A DNA stretch of 64,000 bases from Promineifilum sp019695075 (lineage in GTDB: Bacteria; Chloroflexota; Anaerolineae; Promineifilales; Promineifilaceae). The notes under the pieces are model-generated. The model made no database searches. It was given only the letters and a program-made list of their open reading frames with translations, and had not been told where the DNA came from. Both the position numbers and the translations under genes were made by a program. The stretch spans positions 124,001-188,000 of the forward strand of contig JAHCIO010000001.1 of NCBI GenBank assembly GCA_026129185.1, in the 5' to 3' direction. This document shows, piece after piece, positions 15,678-23,783 of this stretch (positions within the stretch are counted from its first letter, which is position 1; each line of letters starts with the position of its first letter).

Positions 15678-18247
15678 GACCTTTCCTTTATCCGCTGCAC
15701 AGCGCGGTTCACATCGTTCACATCCATCGTTGCTTCGTAGGGTTTTTCACCAGCAGCCTCGCGCCATAGCTCGGCGAGGGTGTGCGGACTGTACTCGTCA
15801 CTGTCCTCTTCATAGCGGCAAGCATCCAGCAACGCCTGGATGGATTGCGAATCATCAAAGTGCATGGAAACACGGTCCTGTCCCGTGAACTCTGGCTCGA
15901 AGTTGATTCGCTTCTCATAAGCCCGACACCGGTGATCGATGAGTTTCTTCAGGTCCTCGCGCGACCAGGCAAGTGGTCGTTTTTCGATATGATCGGGCAG
16001 ATCGCGGACGGACTCTGGCACAAAGATGAGGAAGCGCGCGCCAATCGCGTGCCAGGTATCGAGCTGACGCCAGAGCAGACTCAAGTCCTGACCACCGTCG
16101 CTTGGCGCGTCATAGATGAACAACAGATGCGGTAGGCCCAGGAGTTCCTGGAACTCGCCAATTAACCGCACCACCTCGTCCCAGAGTTCGCGGAGACCAG
16201 CCGGGGCTTGTTGGGCACTCTGGGCGCGCTCCTGCAACGCGCGCTTTAGACGCTGCAACTGTAAGGACATCGACCTTGCATCAGGTTTCACCGCGGCTGC
16301 TTCCGGCTGAAGGAGCGTCTGCTTCTGGGCCTCTTCCAGCAGGAAGAGCGTCCGGCTGTAGCTGAGGGTGCTAAGCAACAGATCGGCCAAGATGCGTCGC
16401 TGGTTGGCATTGAGTAGCTCGAGGCAGGCAGGACTGGCGCAGACTTGCGCGTACAGGGCTTCCAGCGCCAACCGCTTGACATCATCCGGTTGCAACTTGT
16501 ATTTGAGTGGCACGAGCCACAGATCGAGGGGAAACAGGTCGCGGCGGCGGCTGACGGCCAGCGCCAGGGTTGTCCGGCCACTGCCGGGCATGCACGTATA
16601 GATGACACTGCGTTGGATGTAACGCAGTTGTCCCTGCCACACACCCGGACCCATGAACGCACCGTCTTCCTGGAACAGGAAATCCGCTTCCTCGCCATAT
16701 TCGGCGCGGCTGTTTAAAAAGGGGCCGGCCAGCGTCCTCAGCCCTCCGCTAGCCGTCGCCAGGTTGCCCGTACTCTGGGCATGGCTATGCATCGTCCGCT
16801 TCACGAGGGCAGCGTCCAGTTTGTCTTGCAGGTTCTTGTCCTTCAGCGTCAGGGGGTTGTGGCGCAGATCATCGGCCGCCCTCGCCAGTGCGATAGACTT
16901 CGCCTCTACATCAGAGCCATCACTAGCCTGGGGGTTAAGCCGTGGAGAATCGAGCGCTTGGTCGGCGCTCAGAAAAGCCGCGGCCAGCTCTTCCGGCCAG
17001 AGTCGACCGGCGTCGATGATCGGCATGAAGATATCGGCCGGTTGGCTCGTCGTGGCTGCGGTTTGTGGCGATGGGGCGGGGGATTGCCCAGGCTCTGTTG
17101 TGGTCGGGGGAGAGGGCGTGCCGCGCTCCGTCTTCACCGCCCCGTTCCTGGCCGGCGGTGTTGCCTCGGCTTCCGGCGACGGCCGCTCTAGCTTTGCCAA
17201 CTTTACCAGCTTCTCGCCCAGGTTAGTTACGTCCTTCGCCTGGGCAGCGTAGGCGTGCGTGGTCATCTTATCCAGTTTTCCTTTGGCCGCGTCGATACTG
17301 CCCACGCGTAGCAACCCGCGAAATTCCTTCGTTAACTCCTCAAACTCCTGTCGCCGCCGCTTCTTCAAATCGGCGAAGCGCGCATCGACCACCTTTTGCC
17401 CCAGCGTGGCCAGGGCCGGCAGGGCCAGCAGCAGCAGGAAGATAAGCGGGCTGGTCTGGTCGACGGTGCTGTTGACGAAGCGGCGCAGCGCCATGCCCCG
17501 CTGGCCTTCGATCGTCACCGTCAGCGACAGCGCATCGCCGGTGTTGGGCGTCACGGTGATGGTTGCCTTCCGGTTGTGCAGGCCCCGGAAGCGACCATCG
17601 TTGATCAGGGGGATGCTCATCGTAGTCGGCCGCCCCGGCCCTAAAGAGATGGCGACCATGCGGTTGGAAACGTCGACGGCGTTGGGGAAGGTTAGCCCTC
17701 CCTTCGGCTCGATGGTGACCACGATATCCCGCGCGGCGATCGGCTGGCTGTCGGTGCGGACGAAGGTTAGCAGCAGGGCGTTGTCGCCCGCGTCCAGCAG
17801 AGCGGTCTGTGGGTACGAAGCTGTCAGGGTCAGCGCATCGCCCGCGGCAACGAGCGTATGGGCAGCCGTCAGTAGCTGGCTGGCCGATGCCCAACTGGCG
17901 TTAACCCACAGCCACAGCGCCAGCGCGGCGGTGAGGACAAGAGTCATGACAATGCCCAGCGCCAGCAGCCCGTGCTCAATGAGCCACTCTTGCCAGTCGT
18001 CTTCCAGCTTGAAGGCCGAGACGGTCAGCACGACCAGGGCAATGGTCAGAAGCCCACCCGCCAGCCAACCAGCCCAATCCCAGTCCGAGCGCAGCGCCCC
18101 CAGGGCCAGAAGGATGCACGCGGCTGCCACGGCCCACAGGGCTGCCAGACGCGTGGGCAAAGGGCGGGCTTGCTTGCCCTCCTTGTCCTTGCCGTCATCT
18201 TTAGACGGAGGATTTGGGGGCGACGGGTTGGCGGGTTCCGCGCTCAT
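15674..18247 (-). CDS. Membrane-anchored P-loop NTPase, first gene of the cluster
   Basis: ATG at 18245-18247 is chosen because 'gaggtgag' lies just upstream. The 857-residue protein starts with a charged Pro/Lys stretch, then three membrane helices within about residues 30-120. A beta-rich segment of ~150 residues follows ('VVTIEPKGGLTFPNAV', 'TITVTPNTG'), then a fourth helix at about 265-285, an Arg/Lys-rich helical linker and a Pro/Thr-rich spacer. The C-terminal NTPase domain has Walker A 'MPGSGRTT' (about residue 552-559) and Walker B-like 'HLLFIYDAP'. The beta-rich segment between helices 3 and 4 may face outward and sense envelope signals. A strong promoter precedes it and the stop overlaps the next gene by 4 bases. 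I do not recognise a named family. Confidence 0.75.
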   Translation of the reverse strand: MSAEPANPSPPNPPSKDDGKDKEGKQARPLPTRLAALWAVAAACILLALGALRSDWDWAGWLAGGLLTIALVVLTVSAFKLEDDWQEWLIEHGLLALGIVMTLVLTAALALWLWVNASWASASQLLTAAHTLVAAGDALTLTASYPQTALLDAGDNALLLTFVRTDSQPIAARDIVVTIEPKGGLTFPNAVDVSNRMVAISLGPGRPTTMSIPLINDGRFRGLHNRKATITVTPNTGDALSLTVTIEGQRGMALRRFVNSTVDQTSPLIFLLLLALPALATLGQKVVDARFADLKKRRRQEFEELTKEFRGLLRVGSIDAAKGKLDKMTTHAYAAQAKDVTNLGEKLVKLAKLERPSPEAEATPPARNGAVKTERGTPSPPTTTEPGQSPAPSPQTAATTSQPADIFMPIIDAGRLWPEELAAAFLSADQALDSPRLNPQASDGSDVEAKSIALARAADDLRHNPLTLKDKNLQDKLDAALVKRTMHSHAQSTGNLATASGGLRTLAGPFLNSRAEYGEEADFLFQEDGAFMGPGVWQGQLRYIQRSVIYTCMPGSGRTTLALAVSRRRDLFPLDLWLVPLKYKLQPDDVKRLALEALYAQVCASPACLELLNANQRRILADLLLSTLSYSRTLFLLEEAQKQTLLQPEAAAVKPDARSMSLQLQRLKRALQERAQSAQQAPAGLRELWDEVVRLIGEFQELLGLPHLLFIYDAPSDGGQDLSLLWRQLDTWHAIGARFLIFVPESVRDLPDHIEKRPLAWSREDLKKLIDHRCRAYEKRINFEPEFTGQDRVSMHFDDSQSIQALLDACRYEEDSDEYSPHTLAELWREAAGEKPYEATMDVNDVNRAVQRIKERS

Positions 18248-18293
18248 GTGGCTCACCTCGATCGGACGACATCGAGCACACTGGTTCACCTAT

Positions 18294-18322
18294 ATTATAC
18301 ATACACAGTGCGCGGCTGTGAA
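18294..18322 (-). promoter_or_regulatory. Strong promoter at the head of the NTPase cluster
   Basis: On the minus strand TTCACA (18317-18322) and TATAAT (18294-18299) are separated by exactly 17 bases, a near-consensus sigma-70 type promoter about 45 bases before the start codon. The rest of the divergent gap up to gltX (18323-18542) shows no other clear element. Confidence 0.75.
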
Positions 18323-18542
18323 CAGTTGCCGGCGGTCGGCACAGGTATTGTCGTCCGGGGCGATCCGGTAACGGGATAACTGGCCCCTCAATGAGGTTCA
18401 GAGGTTACAAGTTGTATCCCGCTCATCCTCCCCCTGCCCAAATCCCCCCTTTTCTGCTATCCTTCACCTTTACGACTAGACACACCATTCGCGCGGCGCG
18501 CCGCCAGGCAGCCGCGCGGATCGACCACTGAGATTTGCATCT

Positions 18543-20033
18543 ATGACCGTTCGCGTCCGATTTGCGCCCAGCCCGACGGGCTATCTCCACATCGGTGGGG
18601 CGCGCACTGCTTTGTTCAACTGGATGTTCGCCCGCGGCCACGGCGGCCAGTTCATTCTGCGCATTGAAGACACCGACCAGAAGCGCACCGTCAAGGGCGC
18701 GGTGCAGGCCATCATGGACGCGCTGCGCTGGATGGGCCTCGACTGGGACGAAGGCCCGGACGTTGGCGGCCCCTATGGCCCCTACATCCAGAGCCAGCGC
18801 GCGCCGCTCTATCGCCAGTGGGCCGATTGGCTGCTGGAACACGGCTACGCCTACAAGTGCTTCTGCACCGCCGAGGAACTGAAGGCCCGCCGCGCCGCCG
18901 CCAAGGCCGCCCGCGGCGACCAGAGCTACGACCGCCGCTGCCGCCTGCTCACTGCTGCTGAAGTCGCCGCCCGCGAGGCCAACGGCATCCCCTACGTCGT
19001 GCGCTTCAAGGCCCCGACCGAGGGCGTCACCGTCATCCCCGACGTCATCCGCGGCGACATCCGCGTGCCCAACAGCCAGATCGCCGACGCCGTCCTGCTG
19101 AAGTCCGACGGCCTGCCGACCTACCACCTGGCCAACGTTGTCGATGACCACTTCATGGACATCAGCCACATCCTGCGCGCCGACGAGTGGATCAGCAGCG
19201 CGCCGCTACACCTGAACCTCTACGCCGCCTTCGGCTGGCCGCATCCCGTCTACGCCCACCTGCCTCTGGTGCTGAACCCCAGCGGCAAGGGCAAGCTGAG
19301 CAAGCGGGCGCAAGCCTTCGACGATCACGGCCGCGAGGTGCTGGTCAAGGTCGAGGAGTTCCGCGACGCAGGCTACCTGGCCCCGGCGCTCAACAACTTC
19401 CTGGCCAACGTCGGCTGGTCGTTCGGCGACGACCGCGAGATCTTCCCCATCGAGGAAGCTATCCCGCGCTTCGAGTTGCAGGACATCAACCCCGCGCCGA
19501 CGCGCCTGCCCTACGACAAGCTCGACTGGCTGACGGGGCAGTGGATTCAGGAGATGGATGTGCTGGAACTGGCGCGGGCCGTGCGGGCGACGCTGGAGCG
19601 GCAGGGGCACGAGGTCAGCCCGGAGGCGCTGCTGGCGGTCATGCCGGCCTTGCGCGTGCGGCTGAAGAAGCTGACCGACGCCGAGGGGTTCTTGCGTTTT
19701 CTGTGGGAAGATGGAGGTTCCGCCGCGCCGGCGACCGACCGACTGGCGAGCGCCAAGCTCCCGGCCGAGGCGGCCCGGCGCGGTTTGCAGGCGGCGCGGA
19801 CGTTCATCGCCGCCGCGCAACCGCTGGACACCGCCACGCTCAGCGCCGGGCTGACGGCTATCGGCGAGAGCGTGACGACCAACGGCAAGGCCGGCCCCTT
19901 CCTGGGCGCGTTGCGGCTGGCCGTGACCGGGCAAGAGGTCTCGCCGCCGGTCTTTGAGTCCATCGTCGCCCTGGGGCGCGATCGCGCCCTGGCCCGGCTC
20001 GACGCGGCCCTGGCCGCCCTGCCGGCCGAATAG
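18543..20033 (+). CDS. gltX: Glutamate--tRNA ligase
   Basis: This 496-residue class I synthetase charges tRNA-Glu with glutamate. The HIGH signature is present as 'SPTGYLHIGGART' (about residues 9-21) and the KMSKS-type loop as 'GKLSKR' (about 249-254). The C-terminal helical anticodon-binding half is complete, and the length is usual. The next gene, glnS, starts 33 bases after the stop, so the two probably form one transcript that ends at the hairpin at 21757-21784. The gene marks the housekeeping edge of the NTPase island, which is transcribed in the opposite direction. Confidence 0.97.
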   Translation: MTVRVRFAPSPTGYLHIGGARTALFNWMFARGHGGQFILRIEDTDQKRTVKGAVQAIMDALRWMGLDWDEGPDVGGPYGPYIQSQRAPLYRQWADWLLEHGYAYKCFCTAEELKARRAAAKAARGDQSYDRRCRLLTAAEVAAREANGIPYVVRFKAPTEGVTVIPDVIRGDIRVPNSQIADAVLLKSDGLPTYHLANVVDDHFMDISHILRADEWISSAPLHLNLYAAFGWPHPVYAHLPLVLNPSGKGKLSKRAQAFDDHGREVLVKVEEFRDAGYLAPALNNFLANVGWSFGDDREIFPIEEAIPRFELQDINPAPTRLPYDKLDWLTGQWIQEMDVLELARAVRATLERQGHEVSPEALLAVMPALRVRLKKLTDAEGFLRFLWEDGGSAAPATDRLASAKLPAEAARRGLQAARTFIAAAQPLDTATLSAGLTAIGESVTTNGKAGPFLGALRLAVTGQEVSPPVFESIVALGRDRALARLDAALAALPAE

Positions 20034-20066
20034 GAACCTTCACGGATACGGAACAAGCAGATCATC

Positions 20067-21740
20067 ATGACTGATACGACAACACCAACCACTTCTAACT
20101 TCATCCGGACGATCATCGACGAGGACAACGCCACGGGCAAATACGGCCGCCGCGTCCACACCCGCTTCCCGCCGGAGCCGAACGGCTACCTCCATATCGG
20201 CCACGCCAAGTCGATCAACCTCAACTATGGCATTGCCCAGGACTACGGCGGCCTCTTCAACCTGCGCTTCGACGACACCAACCCGGAGAAGGAAGAGCAG
20301 GAATATATCGACGCCATTATGGAAGACGCGCGCTGGCTGGGCGCGGACTGGGACGGCCGGCTCTATCATGCCAGCGACTACTTCGAGCAGCTTTACGACT
20401 GGGCCGAGCAGCTCATCCGCGACGGCAAGGCCTACGTCGATGACCTGAGCGCCGACGAAATCCGGGGGTACCGCGGCACGCTGACCGAGCCGGGGCGCGA
20501 AAGCCCCTACCGCGACCGCACCGTTGCGGAGAACCTCGACCTCTTCCGCCGCATGCGCGCCGGTGAGTTCGCCGAGGGTTCGCGCGTGCTGCGGGCCAAG
20601 ATCGACATGACCTCGCCCTTCATCGTCCTGCGCGACCCGGTCATGTACCGCATCCTCCACGCGCCCCACCCGCGCACCGGCAACGCCTGGCACATCTACG
20701 CCACCTACGACTGGGCTCACGGCCAGAGCGACTCCATCGAGGGCATCACCCACTCCATCTGCACGCTGGAGTTCGAGAACAACCGCCGCCTCTACGACTG
20801 GTTCCAGGAGGCGCTGGGCATCCGCCGCTCACAGCAGATCGAATTCGCGCGGCTGAACCTGACCTACACGGTCATGAGCAAGCGCAAGATGATCAAGCTG
20901 GTGCAGGAAGGCTTTGTCGATGGCTGGGACGACCCGCGCTTCTGGACGATCCGCGGTCTGCGCCGGCGCGGCTACACGCCGGATGCTATCCGCGCCTTCA
21001 CCGACATGATCGGCGTCAGCAAGGCCAACAGCATCGTCGATATGTCCCTGCTGGAGCACGCCGTCCGCGAAGACCTGAACACGCGCACGCCGCGCGTCAT
21101 GGCCGTGCTGGAGCCGCTCAAGGTCGTCATTGAGAACTATCCCAAGGGGCAGGAAGAGACCTTCGACGTGCCCTACTACAAGCAGGATAAGACACGCACC
21201 GAATCACGGCCGCTGCCCTTCGCGCGCGAAATCTACATCGAGCGCGACGACTTCATGGAGGAGCCGGTCAAGGGCTTCACCCGATTGGCCCCGGAGGTCG
21301 AGGTGCGGCTGATGAGCGCCTACTACATCGTCTGCACCGGCGTGGTGAAAGACGCCGCCGGGCGCATCGTCGAGCTGCGGGCGATGTATGATCCGGCCAC
21401 GCGCGGCGGCACGTCGGCCGATGGCCGCAAGGTGCGCGGCACGCTGCACTGGGTCTCGGCCGAGCACGCCCTGCCGGCCGAAGTGCGCCTCTACGACAAC
21501 CTCTTCACCAAGCCCGATCCGCAGGAGAACGGCGAGAACTTCCTCGACAACATCAACCCCGACTCGCTGAAGATCGTCGACGCGCTGGTGGAGCCAAGCC
21601 TGGCCACGACCGCGCCCGGCGACAAATTCCAGTTCGTGCGCGAAGGCTACTTCTGCGTTGACCTCGATTCGACGCCCGACCGGCTGGTGTTTAACCGGAC
21701 GGTGGGGTTGAAGGAGACGTGGGTTAAGGGGAAAGAGTAG
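20067..21740 (+). CDS. glnS: Glutamine--tRNA ligase
   Basis: This 557-residue class I enzyme charges tRNA-Gln directly. It shows 'PPEPNGYLHIGHAKS' (HIGH motif, about residues 34-48), 'FDDTNPEKE' and the KMSKS loop 'VMSKRK' (about 269-274), followed by the two beta-barrel anticodon-binding domains of bacterial and eukaryotic GlnRS. The ATG lies 33 bases behind gltX. GlnRS is patchy in bacteria, many of which instead use GluRS plus the GatCAB amidotransferase. Having it next to gltX suggests a separated, direct route for Gln-tRNA in this organism. Confidence 0.97.
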   Translation: MTDTTTPTTSNFIRTIIDEDNATGKYGRRVHTRFPPEPNGYLHIGHAKSINLNYGIAQDYGGLFNLRFDDTNPEKEEQEYIDAIMEDARWLGADWDGRLYHASDYFEQLYDWAEQLIRDGKAYVDDLSADEIRGYRGTLTEPGRESPYRDRTVAENLDLFRRMRAGEFAEGSRVLRAKIDMTSPFIVLRDPVMYRILHAPHPRTGNAWHIYATYDWAHGQSDSIEGITHSICTLEFENNRRLYDWFQEALGIRRSQQIEFARLNLTYTVMSKRKMIKLVQEGFVDGWDDPRFWTIRGLRRRGYTPDAIRAFTDMIGVSKANSIVDMSLLEHAVREDLNTRTPRVMAVLEPLKVVIENYPKGQEETFDVPYYKQDKTRTESRPLPFAREIYIERDDFMEEPVKGFTRLAPEVEVRLMSAYYIVCTGVVKDAAGRIVELRAMYDPATRGGTSADGRKVRGTLHWVSAEHALPAEVRLYDNLFTKPDPQENGENFLDNINPDSLKIVDALVEPSLATTAPGDKFQFVREGYFCVDLDSTPDRLVFNRTVGLKETWVKGKE

Positions 21741-21756
21741 GCCCCGATAAATGATG

Positions 21757-21784
21757 ACGGCCGGGCTTGTGCCCGGCCGTTTTT
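21757..21784 (+). terminator. Intrinsic terminator of gltX-glnS
   Basis: A perfect 10-bp stem (21757-21766 with 21771-21780), a 4-base loop and a run of T residues lie 17 bases past the glnS stop. Confidence 0.9.
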
Positions 21785-21827
21785 CTACTTGTTGGGAGTT
21801 GGCTCACAGCGTAGATGCCCTACGGCC

Positions 21828-22130
21828 TTACTTTCTTCCCGCCAGCCACTTATCTAAAGAACGACGCGATTCACGACTTGGCACACCGGCTAACAAAGCG
21901 ACGACAGGAATCAACTCATCCAGTTGTTCCCAGAAGATAATATCGCGCTCGTCACTGTCTTCGAAGACCCGCCACAGTTGCCGCTCGTCTGATGAGGCAT
22001 GAAGAAGGCGGGGATACCACTCCAGTGGAACCAGGAGGGTGCGTCCATCCATAAGACGCACGGACAGCATCCTTTCCGCAAACTCGACCGCCTCAACACG
22101 GGGTTGTGTTTCAATCGTTGCAATGCTCAT
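21828..22130 (-). CDS. DUF2442 domain protein
   Basis: The 100-residue protein fits DUF2442: 'VEFAERMLSVRLMDGRTLLVPLEWYPRLLHAS' is the usual strand-strand-aromatic core that follows a short N-terminal stretch, and 'FWEQLDELIPV' is the C-terminal core. DUF2442 proteins often sit beside DUF4160 in toxin-antitoxin-like pairs. Here no DUF4160 gene is adjacent; such a pair occurs at 25976-26546. It ends 43 bases from the glnS terminator, which may serve both directions. Function is unknown. Confidence 0.8.
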   Translation of the reverse strand: MSIATIETQPRVEAVEFAERMLSVRLMDGRTLLVPLEWYPRLLHASSDERQLWRVFEDSDERDIIFWEQLDELIPVVALLAGVPSRESRRSLDKWLAGRK

Positions 22131-22156
22131 CCCACATCTCCAAGAATATCTATAGC

Positions 22157-23620
22157 CTACGACCAGTCGATCTCTTCCGCGCGATAGAAATTAACCCCCA
22201 TCGCTGCCAGCCGCGGCCCATGCGCGGCCAGACGGGTGCGATACGCCTCCCAATCGCGGCCGGCGGCCGACCAGGCCACTTCGGCCACACCCGGCAGCCG
22301 CGGGAAGAGCATGAACTCGATGCCGGCGCGCGTCGTCAGCGTCTCTGACCACAGCGCCGCCTCCACGCCCAGCAGTTGCGCCTCGGCCACACCGGGCAGC
22401 TGCGTCGCCGGCTCCCAATCATAGGCCGCGCGCACGCCGATGTGGCCGGCCCACGCCAGACCCAGCGGCGTCGTCGCGTCGTATTTCATGTCCAGGTAGA
22501 CCCGTGGCGCGGGCGAGAGGATGACGCTCGCGCCTTGCGCGGCGGCGGCCGCGGCGTGGCCGGAGGCCCAGTGCTGGGCGATGGCCGCCGGCTCCAACCG
22601 CGCCTGGCCGATCTCCTCCCAGCCGACCATGCGCTTGCCGTGGGCGCGGACGATGGTCGCGACGCGCTCGATGAAGCGGACGTAATCCTCTTTGGCCGTA
22701 GCCAGGGCTTCGTCGCCGCCGATGTGGAGATAGTCGCCCGGCGTCAGCGCCGCCAGTTCGCCGATGACGTCATCGATGAAGCGGTAAGTCATCTCGTTGT
22801 CGATGGCCAGGCTGCTGAAGCCAACCTCGATGCCGGTATAGGGCGGTCGGGATTGGCCGTCGGCGTTCAACTCCGGGTAGGCGGCCAGGGCGGCGTTGGT
22901 GTGGCCGGGCAGGTCGATCTCCGGCACGAGCGTGATGTGGCGCGCGGCGGCGTAGGCGACCAGGGCGGCGTAGTCGGCCTGAGTGTAATAGCCGCCTGGC
23001 CCATCGCCGACGGCCGTCTGCCCACCGGCGCGCGCCAGTTCCGGCCACGAGGCGATGTCGATGCGCCAGCCCTGGTCATCGGTCAGGTGCAGGTGCAGCC
23101 GGTTGAGCTTGTAGGCGGCGGCCAGGTCGATGACCCGCTGCACGTCGGCCACGGGAAAGAAATGGCGGGCGACATCGAGCATCAGGCCGCGCCAGGCGAA
23201 GCGGGGCACGTCGCGGATGCGCCCGGCGGGCAGAGGCCACGGGCCGGGCTGCGGCGCGGCGCTCTCGATCGCCGGCGGCAATAGCTGGCGCAGCGTCTGG
23301 ACGCCGTAGAACAGCCCCGCCGGCGCGTGGGCGGATAGGCGCACGCCGTCCGGGGCGACGGCGAGCGTGTAGCCTTCTGCGCCCAGGGCATTGTCGGCCG
23401 GGTCGAGGGCCAGCGCCAGGACGGGGCCGGCCGCGGCGGCCTCCGCCGGCCGGACGGGCAGCGCGAAGCCGGTGGCCGGCCGCAGCCGCGCGGCCAGATA
23501 GTCGGCGATGGCGGCCACTTCCGGCGCGGCCGGGCTGACGGTGATGCTCGTTTCGGCCGTCAGGACAAAAGCGCCCGCGGCCGGTTCGACAGAGTGGGGT
23601 TGGGGGATGAGTGTGTGCAT
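22157..23620 (-). CDS. Beta-N-acetylhexosaminidase (GH20)
   Basis: The 487-residue protein removes terminal beta-linked GlcNAc/GalNAc residues from glycans or chitin fragments. It has the N-terminal GH20b-type domain, then the catalytic barrel with 'WRGLMLDVARHF', 'LHLHLTDDQGWR' and the catalytic Asp-Glu pair in 'LHIGGDEA' (about residues 300-307), plus 'MVGWEEI'. No signal peptide is visible, so it may act on imported oligosaccharides. It ends 26 bases before the DUF2442 gene on the same strand. Confidence 0.93.
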   Translation of the reverse strand: MHTLIPQPHSVEPAAGAFVLTAETSITVSPAAPEVAAIADYLAARLRPATGFALPVRPAEAAAAGPVLALALDPADNALGAEGYTLAVAPDGVRLSAHAPAGLFYGVQTLRQLLPPAIESAAPQPGPWPLPAGRIRDVPRFAWRGLMLDVARHFFPVADVQRVIDLAAAYKLNRLHLHLTDDQGWRIDIASWPELARAGGQTAVGDGPGGYYTQADYAALVAYAAARHITLVPEIDLPGHTNAALAAYPELNADGQSRPPYTGIEVGFSSLAIDNEMTYRFIDDVIGELAALTPGDYLHIGGDEALATAKEDYVRFIERVATIVRAHGKRMVGWEEIGQARLEPAAIAQHWASGHAAAAAAQGASVILSPAPRVYLDMKYDATTPLGLAWAGHIGVRAAYDWEPATQLPGVAEAQLLGVEAALWSETLTTRAGIEFMLFPRLPGVAEVAWSAAGRDWEAYRTRLAAHGPRLAAMGVNFYRAEEIDWS

Positions 23621-23711
23621 AGCTTGTGTGCGGGTATGGATGGGGCGTGGCTTGCGGACGATTGTGCCCTAGACCGGGCCGGGCGGCCAGCCCGGCGGCG
23701 CAGGCGCAAAC

Positions 23712-23741
23712 GAAAAGCGGCCGCCGAAGCCGCCGCTTTTC
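23712..23741. terminator. Hairpin downstream of the META lipoprotein gene
   Basis: A 10-bp perfect inverted repeat (23712-23721 with 23732-23741) sits 42 bases past the stop of the minus-strand gene at 23784. It has no strong T-run, so it could be a weak terminator or an mRNA-stabilising hairpin. Confidence 0.5.
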
Positions 23742-23783
23742 GCTTGCTTTGCTTACTTCGCGCCTTCGCGTGAGCGATTGTTC

